Positions 17,702 to 25,674 of a stretch of 64,000 nt of DNA are shown piece by piece (positions within the stretch are counted from its first letter, which is position 1; each line of letters begins with the position of its first letter). Origin of the DNA: Rhodopirellula bahusiensis (lineage in GTDB: Bacteria > Planctomycetota > Planctomycetia > Pirellulales > Pirellulaceae); contig NZ_NIZW01000008.1 of assembly GCF_002727185.1 (NCBI RefSeq), positions 248,001 to 312,000 on the forward strand, read 5' to 3'. Position numbers and translations under genes: made by a program. The notes below the pieces were generated by a model. It was not told the DNA's origin, did no database searches, and saw nothing but the letters and a program-made list of their open reading frames with translations.

Positions 17702-18184
17702 TCACTGCCCTCGGTTTCGTTTTTCTTGCTGCTCTTGAACGCGGTCACGAAGGCGATCCCAGCCCTCTAGTCTCTCAAGTTTTCCGTGCTTGTTGATGAT
17801 CGCCAGCGTCGGCGGAGACTTCCGCTTCGCAATCTCCAACATGTGTGGGAGGCAGCGGATTACAGCATCGATCACTACCTGTGAAGACTGCTGTTGAAGA
17901 ATGAAAAAGAACGCATGGACTTGTGCGTCTATCAACGCGATCAGTTCACTGGGGTTTTTCCCGATCTTTTCGTCTCGACTGATGACGAGCCACCCGTTCT
18001 TCCCAACTTCCTTCAGCCACTCCGTGTCTGGGGTGGTGGGGCCAAATTTATCGTCGTGGTGGATAGCGTCGTAACCAGCGTCAATTATCGCCTGGGCAAT
18101 GTGCTTGCCCATGTTCCTATCGACAAAGAACGGTGGGCCCTGGGCGTGCTTATCAGGCTGCTCGCCGGGGCTGTGCATTCGCAA
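17702..18184 (-). CDS. VapC45-like PIN-type toxin
   Basis: The product is 160 residues. FFVDRNMGKHIAQAIIDAGY carries the first conserved Asp of a PIN-like domain, and WLVISRDEKI carries the second acidic pair. The pattern matches the VapC45/DUF5615-like PIN subfamily of RNases. The C-terminal half (GWDRLRDRVQEQQ) is helical. It overlaps the upstream antitoxin gene by 32 bases (18153-18184). It would cleave RNA when the antitoxin is lost, stabilising the element. The toxin call is by family resemblance. Confidence 0.7.
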   Translation of the reverse strand: MRMHSPGEQPDKHAQGPPFFVDRNMGKHIAQAIIDAGYDAIHHDDKFGPTTPDTEWLKEVGKNGWLVISRDEKIGKNPSELIALIDAQVHAFFFILQQQSSQVVIDAVIRCLPHMLEIAKRKSPPTLAIINKHGKLERLEGWDRLRDRVQEQQEKRNRGQ

Positions 18185-18890
18185 ACATCCATTCAGCGCG
18201 GATAGATTCTTCGATTTCGCTGGTCTTGCAGGCGAAGTCGTTGGAAAGCTCTCGGACGGTTTCCCCTGTAAGGTATCGATCCGCGATTACGGAAGTCTTC
18301 ACTTTTGTCCGATCAACAACTGAGCTTCCGAACGAAAACTCCGGAGAAATGGAAACGACTAAAGGCGATTCCTGGCCGGGACGTCTTGTCAGCGGGAATA
18401 TCGCTGCCAGGGCTTCGTCTCGATATCGAACACGGGTGAGGTACGATTCCCATCCAGGGAGCAACTGCTGACTAGGGTCGCTCAGTCCGACGATTTCGCC
18501 TGCTCTCTCTAGGAACAGTTCTCTGCCGCCTCTGAACAGGTCCTCGTGAAGCAAAGGTTTTTGTATGCCATGTTTTTGCCTGGCGTTCTCAATTGCGACT
18601 CCGATAGGACGCAGAGCGATTCTGTCAATCGTGCGAAACATGCGGAGAACATAGGCTTCCACCAAGTTGTCGAAAGACAATAATTTCGGACCTTCACTCG
18701 CAGGAATCAGCACCGGTGCGAAATCTGATTTATCGAGTCCCTTGCCGTAGGTCGTTCCAAAGAACCACGATGAAAGCGTTGTCTTGGGTACGTTCAGATA
18801 TCCAGCCGCGACAGCAATCGTGTACCTCGGAAGGTCCCTTGCTGGCGTGTCGATGTCGATGGAATCGATGTCGAAGGTAATCTTGACCAT
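18153..18890 (-). CDS. VapB45-like antitoxin with DUF433-type C-terminal domain
   Basis: The product is 245 residues. An N-terminal MerR-like HTH (YTIAVAAGYLNVPKTTLSSW) is followed by a helical linker. A C-terminal DUF433 domain (VVSISPEFSFGSSVVDRTKV, then RYLTGETVRELSNDF) completes it. Antitoxins of the VapB45 type (mycobacterial Rv2018) have the same order. It lies directly upstream of the PIN gene, in the usual antitoxin-first order. Autoregulation through the HTH is expected of the family but no operator was found. Confidence 0.7.
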   Translation of the reverse strand: MVKITFDIDSIDIDTPARDLPRYTIAVAAGYLNVPKTTLSSWFFGTTYGKGLDKSDFAPVLIPASEGPKLLSFDNLVEAYVLRMFRTIDRIALRPIGVAIENARQKHGIQKPLLHEDLFRGGRELFLERAGEIVGLSDPSQQLLPGWESYLTRVRYRDEALAAIFPLTRRPGQESPLVVSISPEFSFGSSVVDRTKVKTSVIADRYLTGETVRELSNDFACKTSEIEESIRAEWMFANAQPRRAA

Positions 18891-19163
18891 TGGCTGCTAT
18901 GCGATGACCCAAAACGCGAGAGCTAGTAACTTTCTTGATCGGCACTTTCCCAGAATTTCGCCAGCTTTCCTTGCCGTGTCGCGTCCCGAATTGTCGCTTG
19001 TAGGCCAGTGGCACGCAAACGGAAAGTGAGATCGGCCCAGGTGTCGCGACACCCGCGAAGATGCTTTTCGTGTTTTTTTCAGTGTTTTTGACGCTTTGGG
19101 TCGCGTTAATTATCCTCAGAAAGTGGCGTTTTTGCAGCGTTTCCCGGTGCTTTTCGCCGAAAC

Positions 19164-19204
19164 TCTTAATCCGTGGGTCCTAGGTTCGAGCCCTAGCGGG
19201 GGCA
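19164..19204 (+). other. 3' half of a tRNA gene (probable tRNA-Lys CUU), attachment-site remnant
   Basis: The run begins with anticodon-loop-like CTCTTAA (19164-19170, anticodon CTT), then TCCGT. A perfect T-arm follows: CTAGG (19181-19185), TTCGAGC loop, CCTAG (19193-19197). The acceptor strand CGGGGCA and a short tail come next. No D-arm or 5' half precedes it; upstream sequence is AT-rich and does not pair with TCCGT. A half tRNA at the edge of an integrase-bearing region is the classical attachment-site scar. No CCA is encoded. The intact tRNA and partner site must lie left of the window. Confidence 0.65.
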
Positions 19205-20282
19205 CTCTTTGCCTCGTGAAACACTGGAAATAACGTGTTTTACGGGGGACGCGGACAGCGTGACACAGCCTGAGTCATGCTGAATCACCCTGAGTGGGCT
19301 CGTTCGTGGGCTCACTTTTCAATGGGTGTCCGAGCCATCATTGGTTCCCCTCTTGATCATCCCGATCCCAGGGCTCGCGTCCTCGCAGCATGAAGTAGGG
19401 CTTCTCCGCCACTCACTGATCTGCCCAGTCACTGATCTGCCCAATCACCTACACCGTCGGCAGTGATCCGACAGGTCCGTCAGTGCTATCGAGCGAAGCC
19501 AGTTCCATGGTTCGGGTCCTTTGATTGGCCCTGCTTTGCCAGTGCGTGAGGCTTGAGCCGGAACCATCTCGCGGTACCGAATCAAGGCCTCCCCAATCTT
19601 CAGTCGCTTCCTTGTGGAACTTCTGCTTGTCCACGTGAAAGCGAAAACGCAGTCACTTGCTCAGAAGTGAATCGTGATTCTGCCCAACCGTTCTTCCGGC
19701 GATTCACAAAGCGACTGAAACCAGATGCACGCCATGGAAACCGAGGCTCGCAAAGCGTCGTTTTGCCCGCGCATCGGGAAATGCTTGCAACGGGGTGGTT
19801 GATCCCCAAGAATAGCGGGGGCGTTAGGGCTCCTCAGCAACGGTCGCTTGAACCGATCGCGACCGCTTCAAGCATCGAGCGATTGATCGTCGAAGGATTT
19901 CGTTTCAATTCCAGGTCGCCGAAGAACGTCCTGGGCAGAACTCACCGCTTCGACGTTCACAAGAACCAAACGCAAGCAATCAAATCAGGCGGGGATTTCT
20001 CGCGGATTCACTAGGCAGGTAGGCAGGAGTGACTGGGCAGAATCATGTGAGCCGTTTGGGCGTTCGCTCCGGTTGTACGTGGGAACAATAGCGTTTGTCA
20101 TAACAGTTCAAATGCCGAAAGGCTCCTGCCGACCTGCTTGTGTCCACCCAAGCCAAATGTGAGCGGTGAGAACAAGTCACCCAAGTGGACGAAGTCCAGA
20201 TCAACCGGTGCGAACAGGTGTCGTACCAAGACCTGATTTCATCTCTTTGATTGCTGATCAACAAGTTGTTCGACTGAAAAGC
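19205..20282 (+). other. Long gap, tandem 16-mer, no convincing gene
   Basis: No open frame with a good start or composition stands out; the longest candidate (19553-20014) looks random. A 16-base unit (TCACTGATCTGCCCAG) occurs twice in tandem at 19413-19444. A related inverted form, AGTGACTGGGCAGAATCA, lies at 20027-20044, so the two may mark the edges of a decayed repeat of about 630 bases. CGTGGGAACAAT at 20079-20090 recurs near 27691 and 58850. Confidence 0.4.
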
Positions 20283-20735
20283 ATGAAACGATTTCGAATG
20301 TTGACAGCGGTGGTAACCGTTGTCGCAACTGCTGTGTTTCTCGCGGACTCGTATGTTCATCGACCTGGACGAGATTTTCTTTCTGCGATCGCAAGTGCTG
20401 ACCGAGTGGTTTTCACTGCCGACGGATTCTTTCGTCCGACTGAGACATTAAGAATTGGCGACACGCTTGCCGAAATTACAGACCCCGAACTGATTGACAA
20501 TCTCTCTTCTGCATTCTCGTTTAGGCGATCCTGGTCAAGAGGTAGCTGTGCCTGTGAAGGATTCCCTCGCGTTGAGTGGTTCCAGAATGGAAAGAGAGTC
20601 GCTACAGCTTCGCTTCAGCACAGAGAGGCGATTCGATGGCATGGCCTCGGGTTTGACATGCAGCTTACGCCCGACTCGACAGAGCGATTGGTCGCGTGGT
20701 GCGAAAGACAATCCATTCCGACCGATGGCTTTTGA
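20283..20735 (+). CDS. Small exported or membrane-anchored protein
   Basis: The product is 150 residues from ATG 20283. An N-terminal hydrophobic helix (MLTAVVTVVATAVFLADSYV) is a signal or anchor, and about 110 residues of mixed alpha/beta sequence follow (SADRVVFTADGFFRPTE, CACEGFPRVEWFQNGKRVAT). No family recognised. It is followed within 35 bases by an attC-like sequence, which may make it a cassette gene. Confidence 0.55.
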   Translation: MKRFRMLTAVVTVVATAVFLADSYVHRPGRDFLSAIASADRVVFTADGFFRPTETLRIGDTLAEITDPELIDNLSSAFSFRRSWSRGSCACEGFPRVEWFQNGKRVATASLQHREAIRWHGLGFDMQLTPDSTERLVAWCERQSIPTDGF

Positions 20736-20766
20736 ACTTTGTAGCGGTCCGGTGATTGTTAATGAG

Positions 20767-20850
20767 TAACCATGGCGTGTGCCGGACCCGGGTGTGAGCG
20801 ATTTTCGGTTGGTCCATTTGTCTCTCGACCCGTTCGTTCAACGCGTTGCC
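20767..20850 (+). repeat. attC-like imperfect inverted repeat (possible)
   Basis: TAACCATGGCGTG at 20767-20779, with GCCGGACCCGGG following, closely resembles the 5' arm of the stronger site at 23661. The 3' half ends CGTTCAACGCGTTGCC, with only partial pairing to the 5' arm. Immediately upstream, CGGTCCGGTGATTGTTA resembles the 3' arm of another such site. The evidence is suggestive, not conclusive. Confidence 0.35.
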
Positions 20851-20891
20851 CGAACGATGCGAATTCGAGTCCGTCCAATCTCCGGATTACA

Positions 20892-21263
20892 ATGATGATG
20901 TCTTTTCAGTTCGCCATCTCCGGACGCTTGCCCGAGCCAAGCTTGGTCGCCGTGTTGAACCTCGCCGGATTTGACCCCGGCCTTGCCCTTTGGATTGACG
21001 CAAGTTTGGAACCTGGGCCATACACGCACTACACAGTTGGCCTCCAGCAACGCGGATCACGAAACGTCCTGAGTATTGACACGTTTCTGCTCGATCCTTG
21101 GGTCAACAGCAAAACCGGAGAAACTGGGGAGTCGCCTCACGGCAGTTGCAAGGAATTTACCGTCGACGTATCTGGCAACGTTGTGAATCACGGTGAGGTT
21201 GTTGATGTGGACGGCGATGTGACCGAGTGGACCTCGAGTAGTATCAGCTTCTACGGAGGGTAA
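20892..21263 (+). CDS. Small orphan protein, 123 aa
   Basis: ATG codons at 20892, 20895 and 20898 could all start it; the open frame continues further upstream but has poor composition. The protein is beta-rich (TMMMSFQFAISGRLPEP, then GLQQRGSRNVLSIDTFLLD) with an acidic end. No signal or domain is recognised. Confidence 0.45.
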   Translation: MMMSFQFAISGRLPEPSLVAVLNLAGFDPGLALWIDASLEPGPYTHYTVGLQQRGSRNVLSIDTFLLDPWVNSKTGETGESPHGSCKEFTVDVSGNVVNHGEVVDVDGDVTEWTSSSISFYGG

Positions 21264-21411
21264 GATTGGTCATTCACGATTGTCGCGTTCGTCACTGCGG
21301 GTAACCATTTCGTGGGACGAAAATTTAGACCGCGAGGTTTTGAAGCGGGGAATCAATCGTTCTCTTCGGTGGCGACGACTTTTATCCGACTGAAATCCGC
21401 GGTTTACTCCC

Positions 21412-22050
21412 ATGAGTTCGTTTGAAACTGCCCAGGTTGTTCATGCATATCGTGAACGATGCGAAGATCGCATCGAGATCACCACTGATGGCGACCGCAC
21501 CGTGATTGTGGTTGCCGATGGCGCTGGCGGAACCGGCGGTGGACACTTTGCGGCCGAAACGGTCCTTCGCGAAACTCGGTCCAGCCTTGCTTCAATTGAC
21601 GGCTCGACCGGCTGGTCTGATTTTCTCTCGCAGCTCGATTTCGAGATCACTTGCGGTGAAACAACTGCCGTCATAGTTGATCTTCGCCCTGACCGTATCA
21701 TCGGCGCTAGCGTTGGCGACAGTTGCGCCTGGATCATCGATGGTTCCAGTATCACTGACCTGACGCGCAATCAATGCCGCAAGCCCCTGCTCGGTTCTCA
21801 AGCCGCGAAACCTGCACCGTTTTGGCACGGCTCGCTTGATGGCACATTGCTCGTCGGTTCCGATGGATTCTTCGACTACGCTAAACGCGACCAAATCACA
21901 ACGCTGATTGGTCGAACGGACTTATTCTCTCTTCCCCGTGCTTGCGTTGACTTGGTTCGCCTTCCCTCTGGTGATCTATGGGACGACACCGCAGTGGTTG
22001 CCTGTCGCGTGCGATACGCACAATCTCCTCGCAAGCGTTATTCGATTTGA
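21412..22050 (+). CDS. PP2C-like Ser/Thr protein phosphatase
   Basis: The product is 212 residues from ATG 21412. PPM/PP2C motifs appear in order: VVADGAGGTGGGHFAAE (metal-binding Asp-Gly), SVGDSCAWI, LVGSDGFFDY and WDDTAVV. This is shorter than most PP2C proteins (about 240-260 residues) but keeps all motifs. It would dephosphorylate Ser/Thr phosphoproteins in the cytosol, using two metal ions. No kinase gene is next to it. It sits in the gene-poor cluster between unrelated small genes. Confidence 0.8.
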   Translation: MSSFETAQVVHAYRERCEDRIEITTDGDRTVIVVADGAGGTGGGHFAAETVLRETRSSLASIDGSTGWSDFLSQLDFEITCGETTAVIVDLRPDRIIGASVGDSCAWIIDGSSITDLTRNQCRKPLLGSQAAKPAPFWHGSLDGTLLVGSDGFFDYAKRDQITTLIGRTDLFSLPRACVDLVRLPSGDLWDDTAVVACRVRYAQSPRKRYSI

Positions 22051-22189
22051 CTAACTATGCGAAACTCGCGGATAGCGAGCGTTGGCGCTGGAGTCGGTGT
22101 GCCCTTCGCTCCAGCGATCGGCACCGACATTGTATCGCCTCCACTGCGGTCGTCTCCGCCCGGAGATTCACGGATAAGTTCCAATTGAA

Positions 22190-22780
22190 ATGTGTAAACC
22201 TTTGACTGCCCTCCAGTCCATCCGTTCCGCACTGACGCTGATTGAACTACTGGTCGTTCTGACAGTGATCGGAATCTGCGTGTCACTCTTGATTCCTGCT
22301 TTGCAGTCCGCTCGCGGAGCCTCACGCCGTACCGAATGTGCAAGCAACATACGCCAGTGGCACTTTGATTTTCCCGCGTCACCTGACCGGATCCGCGTGA
22401 ACTATTGTCCCGATGATCCCAGTGCCTACGGGTTCTTCCGCAATCAGATGGCCAGCAAGCCACTCGCTCATCAGGCCACGTCGCAAACATTTCAGTTCTT
22501 TGAGCACGCGGGTGGCTCTGAACGCCCGCTCTATGATCGAAGCTACCATCCTGAACCTGCGTCCGACCCGGAGGTCTGGTTTTCTGATTTGCATCTGTCG
22601 AATGGGACCACCCAACGAGAGGTGCGTCGATTCATCGATTACGAACGCCATATTGGCGGGACGGCCAACTACTTGTACCTCGACGGACACGTGGAGACGC
22701 TGGACGCTGCTGTCATCGAGGCCTGGATCACTGAAGGCCACAACTTCGCCGATGTCGGAAACGCCACTCCGCCTCGATGA
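22190..22780 (+). CDS. Prepilin-like protein (type II pseudopilin/DUF1559-like)
   Basis: The product is 196 residues. The N-terminal segment [20 protein letters not shown] is a prepilin-type signal and helix with the invariant Glu, although no Gly precedes the cleavage site in the usual GFT form. The C-terminus has the [18 protein letters not shown] signature (H-x10-DG-H), a variant of the planctomycete H-X9-DG motif. Such proteins are exported by type II-like systems, but function is unknown. Confidence 0.75.
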   Translation: MCKPLTALQSIRSALTLIELLVVLTVIGICVSLLIPALQSARGASRRTECASNIRQWHFDFPASPDRIRVNYCPDDPSAYGFFRNQMASKPLAHQATSQTFQFFEHAGGSERPLYDRSYHPEPASDPEVWFSDLHLSNGTTQREVRRFIDYERHIGGTANYLYLDGHVETLDAAVIEAWITEGHNFADVGNATPPR

Positions 22781-22906
22781 CACTCGAGTTCCCAGGTGTC
22801 AACGCGATGAATGGAAGCTGCGAAGCATGCGATTCTGAGACGGGTGAATTCTCGTAGCCGCTCGGCTATCTTGGGTTCTGTTCGACTGGCGAGTGGCTTC
22901 TTTTCC

Positions 22907-23290
22907 ATGGAAACATCTACACAATATCACATGCAATCTTCATCAAAATTTCTGGCAGTAGCACTTGGTGCGGCAATCTTTGCAATCGGAACCTACCACC
23001 TTGCGACTGCGGCAGACCCAAACGCCCCGCACCCAAGCAACTACCTCACAAGTTTTACTGGGAAGACGGTCCTGGTCGTTTTGGATCTCGGTGCTGATGG
23101 GATCGAACGAACTGTGCTCCGCGATGCATCGCTCACGGGCATTGGCGAAAAACCCTTTCTAGGTGGAGTTGTTACAGACAAGTACCCAGAGTTCCCGGTC
23201 ATCATGCCCGGCGAGAAAGCGTATGTTGCACTGGATCGGATCGTGTACGTTCAAGTTCTTGATGATCCGAAGGTAGAAAACGGCGAGTAG
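22907..23290 (+). CDS. Small exported protein
   Basis: About 127 residues from ATG 22907 (ATG 22931 is an alternative). A signal peptide (FLAVALGAAIFAIGTYHLAT) is followed by cleavage near TAADP. The mature part is a small beta-rich domain (TVLVVLDLGADGIERTVL, GEKAYVALDRIVYVQVL) with no Cys. No family recognised; presumably periplasmic. Confidence 0.6.
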   Translation: METSTQYHMQSSSKFLAVALGAAIFAIGTYHLATAADPNAPHPSNYLTSFTGKTVLVVLDLGADGIERTVLRDASLTGIGEKPFLGGVVTDKYPEFPVIMPGEKAYVALDRIVYVQVLDDPKVENGE

Positions 23291-23934
23291 CCATTTCTGC
23301 TATGTCGTGGCACGCGTCTTCCATCAGAAACGTGAAAACCGAAGCACTGTATAGCGGTTTGCCAGCCGCTGACCGCTCTGGTCATTCGACTGCGACAGCG
23401 CGTATCGCTGCAGTAATGTCGGGAGCCAGATCCGAACGCTTTCGCCTGCATCACTCACTGATGCCACGGCCATCTTAAAGTCTGCCAGTGTCACCAGGAC
23501 GACTCCATTGGAATGGCAACATTGCCGCAGCCACGCGCAGCAGTTATTGTTTTCAACACGCCTGTGAGTCAAGTGATATTGGTCAAACACCCCAACTCAC
23601 TTGCCCCGTATTGCGCGATTTCCCGAATGCGACCCTACTGAGTAGGGTTGGATCTATTGTTAACCATGCCGTGCATCGGAGTCGGGCTTGCGAGCTTTCT
23701 GGTAATGGTGGACCTTTTTCTCCCGGCCAGGTGACGGGCACCGTTATCGGACTGAGCTCGTCCTGCTCTCGTACCGCGAACTGCGTGGCGACACATTGAA
23801 CGCGAGCGTTGTGCGTGATCGTAGTGGCCTATACAATTTCGCGGCCTGCCTTTGGATGCATGTATGCAGCCGGGCTTCGTCTCTCTCCGTTGCATCACCT
23901 CCGCGATTTCCACCCATCCCTTTGACCTGAAAAA
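23291..23934 (+). other. Gap of 640 bases holding an attC-like repeat
   Basis: No convincing gene; the small open frames here have poor composition. The notable content is the imperfect inverted repeat at 23659-23748. Everything from 23749 to the ATG at 23935 looks non-coding. Confidence 0.5.
23659..23748 (+). repeat. attC-like recombination site (imperfect inverted repeat)
   Basis: The arms GTTAACCATGCC, GTGCATCGGAGTCGGG (23659-23686) and CCCGGCCAGGTGACGGGC, ACCGTTATC (23722-23748) pair imperfectly. GTTAAC and GTTATC sit at the two ends with about 35 unpaired bases between. Integron attC sites have this shape: RYYYAAC and GTTRRRY ends, poorly conserved arms, extra-helical bases. Here the end boxes only partly fit the consensus. 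The same 5' arm pattern occurs at 20767 and, weaker, near 24687. Planctomycetes of this type are known to carry integrons, but no integron integrase is in the window. Confidence 0.5.
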
Positions 23935-24234
23935 ATGGCAACATCACAGCAGAGTTATTCCTCACTTCCGTGGTATCGGAAATCAGGTATCAACAACGTA
24001 TTTATAATTTTGCATCTTTTGACTCTTGGCGTGATCCCATTTCTGATGGTCACTTGCATCGCACTGGTGACCGGTGACATTTTTTATAACGAAACCGATG
24101 CCAGCGGCTCTCTCAGAAAATGGAGTTTTGCAAACAAGATAATCGCGGCTTTACTTCTCATTCCTTCGGTTCTGATTGTTGGCGTATTTGTTATTGCGAT
24201 AGTAGGTGGTATCGTGCGGTCTCTCGCTGGGTAA
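23935..24234 (+). CDS. Small membrane protein, two helices
   Basis: The product is 99 residues with two clear membrane segments (NVFIILHLLTLGVIPFLMVT and IIAALLLIPSVLIVGVFVIA) joined by a polar loop. The N-terminal tail is Ser/Tyr rich. ATG 23935 is the only good start. Function unknown. Confidence 0.65.
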   Translation: MATSQQSYSSLPWYRKSGINNVFIILHLLTLGVIPFLMVTCIALVTGDIFYNETDASGSLRKWSFANKIIAALLLIPSVLIVGVFVIAIVGGIVRSLAG

Positions 24235-24278
24235 CTGGATTCAATCTGCTGAGTGTGAATTCACACAATGAGCAAGCT

Positions 24279-24632
24279 ATGCCGTGCACCGGAATACTGC
24301 ATGATGCTCTCAAGAAATGGTGTCAACTCGCCGTTGTCCGACTGACGAAGCACGCGACTCGGCAAGTTCCTCCATTGGATCAGATCGCATATGTTGTGGG
24401 CGGGCTTCTCCTTTGCGTGATGATTGGCTTGTTTCTCTACATGTTTTACCTTGCGTTCTCCTATCCTGGTCTAAGAGATGACTCCGGGCTTCACGATTCA
24501 TTTTGGCCGGAAACTGCGGCCTACGTTTCGACTGCTGGCTTTTTGTTGTGCGGGCTTCCGGGTATGTCAATGCTCTATTTTGCTGCCCGTTATTCTCACG
24601 CATGCAATGCCGGGGTCTCTCAGATAGAATGA
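24279..24632 (+). CDS. Small membrane protein
   Basis: The product is 117 residues from ATG 24279. The longer frame overlaps the previous gene and is poor. Two membrane helices are visible: IAYVVGGLLLCVMIGLFLYM and a C-terminal segment (TAGFLLCGLPGMSMLYFAA). Similar layout to the gene at 23935, possibly co-transcribed with it (44-base gap). Function unknown. Confidence 0.55.
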   Translation: MPCTGILHDALKKWCQLAVVRLTKHATRQVPPLDQIAYVVGGLLLCVMIGLFLYMFYLAFSYPGLRDDSGLHDSFWPETAAYVSTAGFLLCGLPGMSMLYFAARYSHACNAGVSQIE

Positions 24633-25029
24633 TCCGAGAACGTTGATCGAAACGCTCGGCTGATCGCAGCGGCTGCCGAACGGGCTGACCGCCATGGCGT
24701 TCGCACGGAGCGGGGCTTGAGGCCGGGTTTTGAAAGGACAGCATTAACTGGCTGTTGATTGAGTCGTCAATGACGTTTTAACGCATGTGGGATGGGCACT
24801 CTTGCCCGTCAGGATTGTGGATGTCGGCCAAGAGTGGCCAGTCTACAATGATTCAACATGCTGTTGTTCTTCCGGCCCGATGACGCCGGTCGATCATTTG
24901 AATTGATTGGTACTTTTACGTGACAGGAAAAGGTGATCCATGGGTGAGGGATTGAATCCCTACTCGCCCACCTCCGTCAACGATCTCGCTTGCGCGAAAG
25001 GATCTCGCTGGTAGGCGTTCACTTCATTT
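24633..25029 (+). other. Gap with one attC-like half site
   Basis: CATGGCGTTCGCACGGAG, then CGGGGCTTG (24693-24719), resembles the 5' arm of the attC-like site at 23661 (about 70 percent by eye). No matching 3' arm was seen. The segment GATTGAATCCCTACTCG near 24950 resembles a tRNA T-arm but has no stem or body. No gene is supported. Confidence 0.35.
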
Positions 25030-25402
25030 GTGATAGGGATCCTTGGTGGGACCGCTCTTCAATGGGTGTTGTTTTGGACCGATTCCTTTAGCACAGAGTT
25101 TCCACCGATTGGTGGAGCACTACTTGGCATGCTCGCCGTGCTTTCTGCTCGATATCCCTCGATACGCAGCAAGCCTTCAGTAGTACTGGTTGGGGGAGTG
25201 AGTCCTCGGGAATCTTCTGGTGCAACAAGGCTCCCCTGCTTTACTGGGACATCCCCCGCGATTTCGCTACCTCGTGGATGCTTGCCTTGGTCGCATTTGG
25301 TCTGGCCTCAGTTTGCACGTTCGGGATTGCCAAATCCTTTGAGCGAAGTGCTTCGATGTGGCATTATCCCCGGACAAAGCCTCGATTGTGAGGTCACGGC
25401 GA
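25030..25402 (+). pseudogene. Frameshifted membrane-protein remnant
   Basis: Starting at GTG 25030, one frame encodes a hydrophobic start (GILGGTALQWVLFWTDSF, GGALLGMLAVLSARYP) but turns to poor composition after about 25160. Another frame then gives a plausible segment (SSGIFWCNKAPLLYWDIPRD, then SWMLALVAFGLASVCTFGIA) and stops at 25402. The switch, near 25145-25170, suggests an old single-base indel. More hydrophobic scraps continue to 25694 in other frames. Two unrelated small genes are the alternative. Confidence 0.45.
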
Positions 25403-25674
25403 ACCATCGGTTGCGACGAGCGGCGGCGGAGGCGTTTTGGCCGTGCGTAGACTCTTTCGCCGTCGCCAGCAGGATCGTGCTGTTCGTCGGCGGGGCAATG
25501 CTCGCGTTGCCGGCATCTCTTCCCTGATGTTTCTGCATATGGAATTCGCTTCTTCACCATTGCCTTTTTCGACGATCGGATTTTTGATTCGTTACGGAAT
25601 TGCGGTGCCGCTTGCGTTTTCGTTTGTCAACCAATCTCGAAGACGCGACAAATTTCACATCGACGGAGAGACGT

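Larger units (their letters stand above)
1..19204 (+). mobile_element. Integrative element, left end outside window
   Basis: I infer one element (or two tandem ones) from four things seen: a tyrosine recombinase gene at 13083-14141, an excisionase-like HTH gene at 282-587, a primase/helicase fusion at 1266-4073, and a 3' tRNA fragment at 19164-19204 that looks like an attachment site. Nearly all genes inside are orphans with ATGA overlaps, unlike the loosely spaced chromosome to the right. No portal, terminase, capsid, relaxase or type IV secretion gene is recognisable, so I cannot call it a phage or a conjugative element. The matching left attachment site is not in the window. The recombinase lies 5 kb from the right end, so 14142-19204 could be a second element or cargo. 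Confidence 0.7.

Noticed and set aside
19553-20014. 153-codon open frame next to the attachment site
   Set aside because: Composition is random-looking, no ribosome site and no family signal. It lies in a region with repeats.
23488-23799. 103-codon open frame over the attC-like repeat
   Set aside because: It spans the inverted repeat and has poor composition; better explained as non-coding.
24935-24985. tRNA-like fragment (GATTGAATCCCTACTCGC)
   Set aside because: The T-stem has a mismatch, no acceptor 5' strand, D-arm or anticodon arm could be placed, so I treat it as chance or a very old scar.
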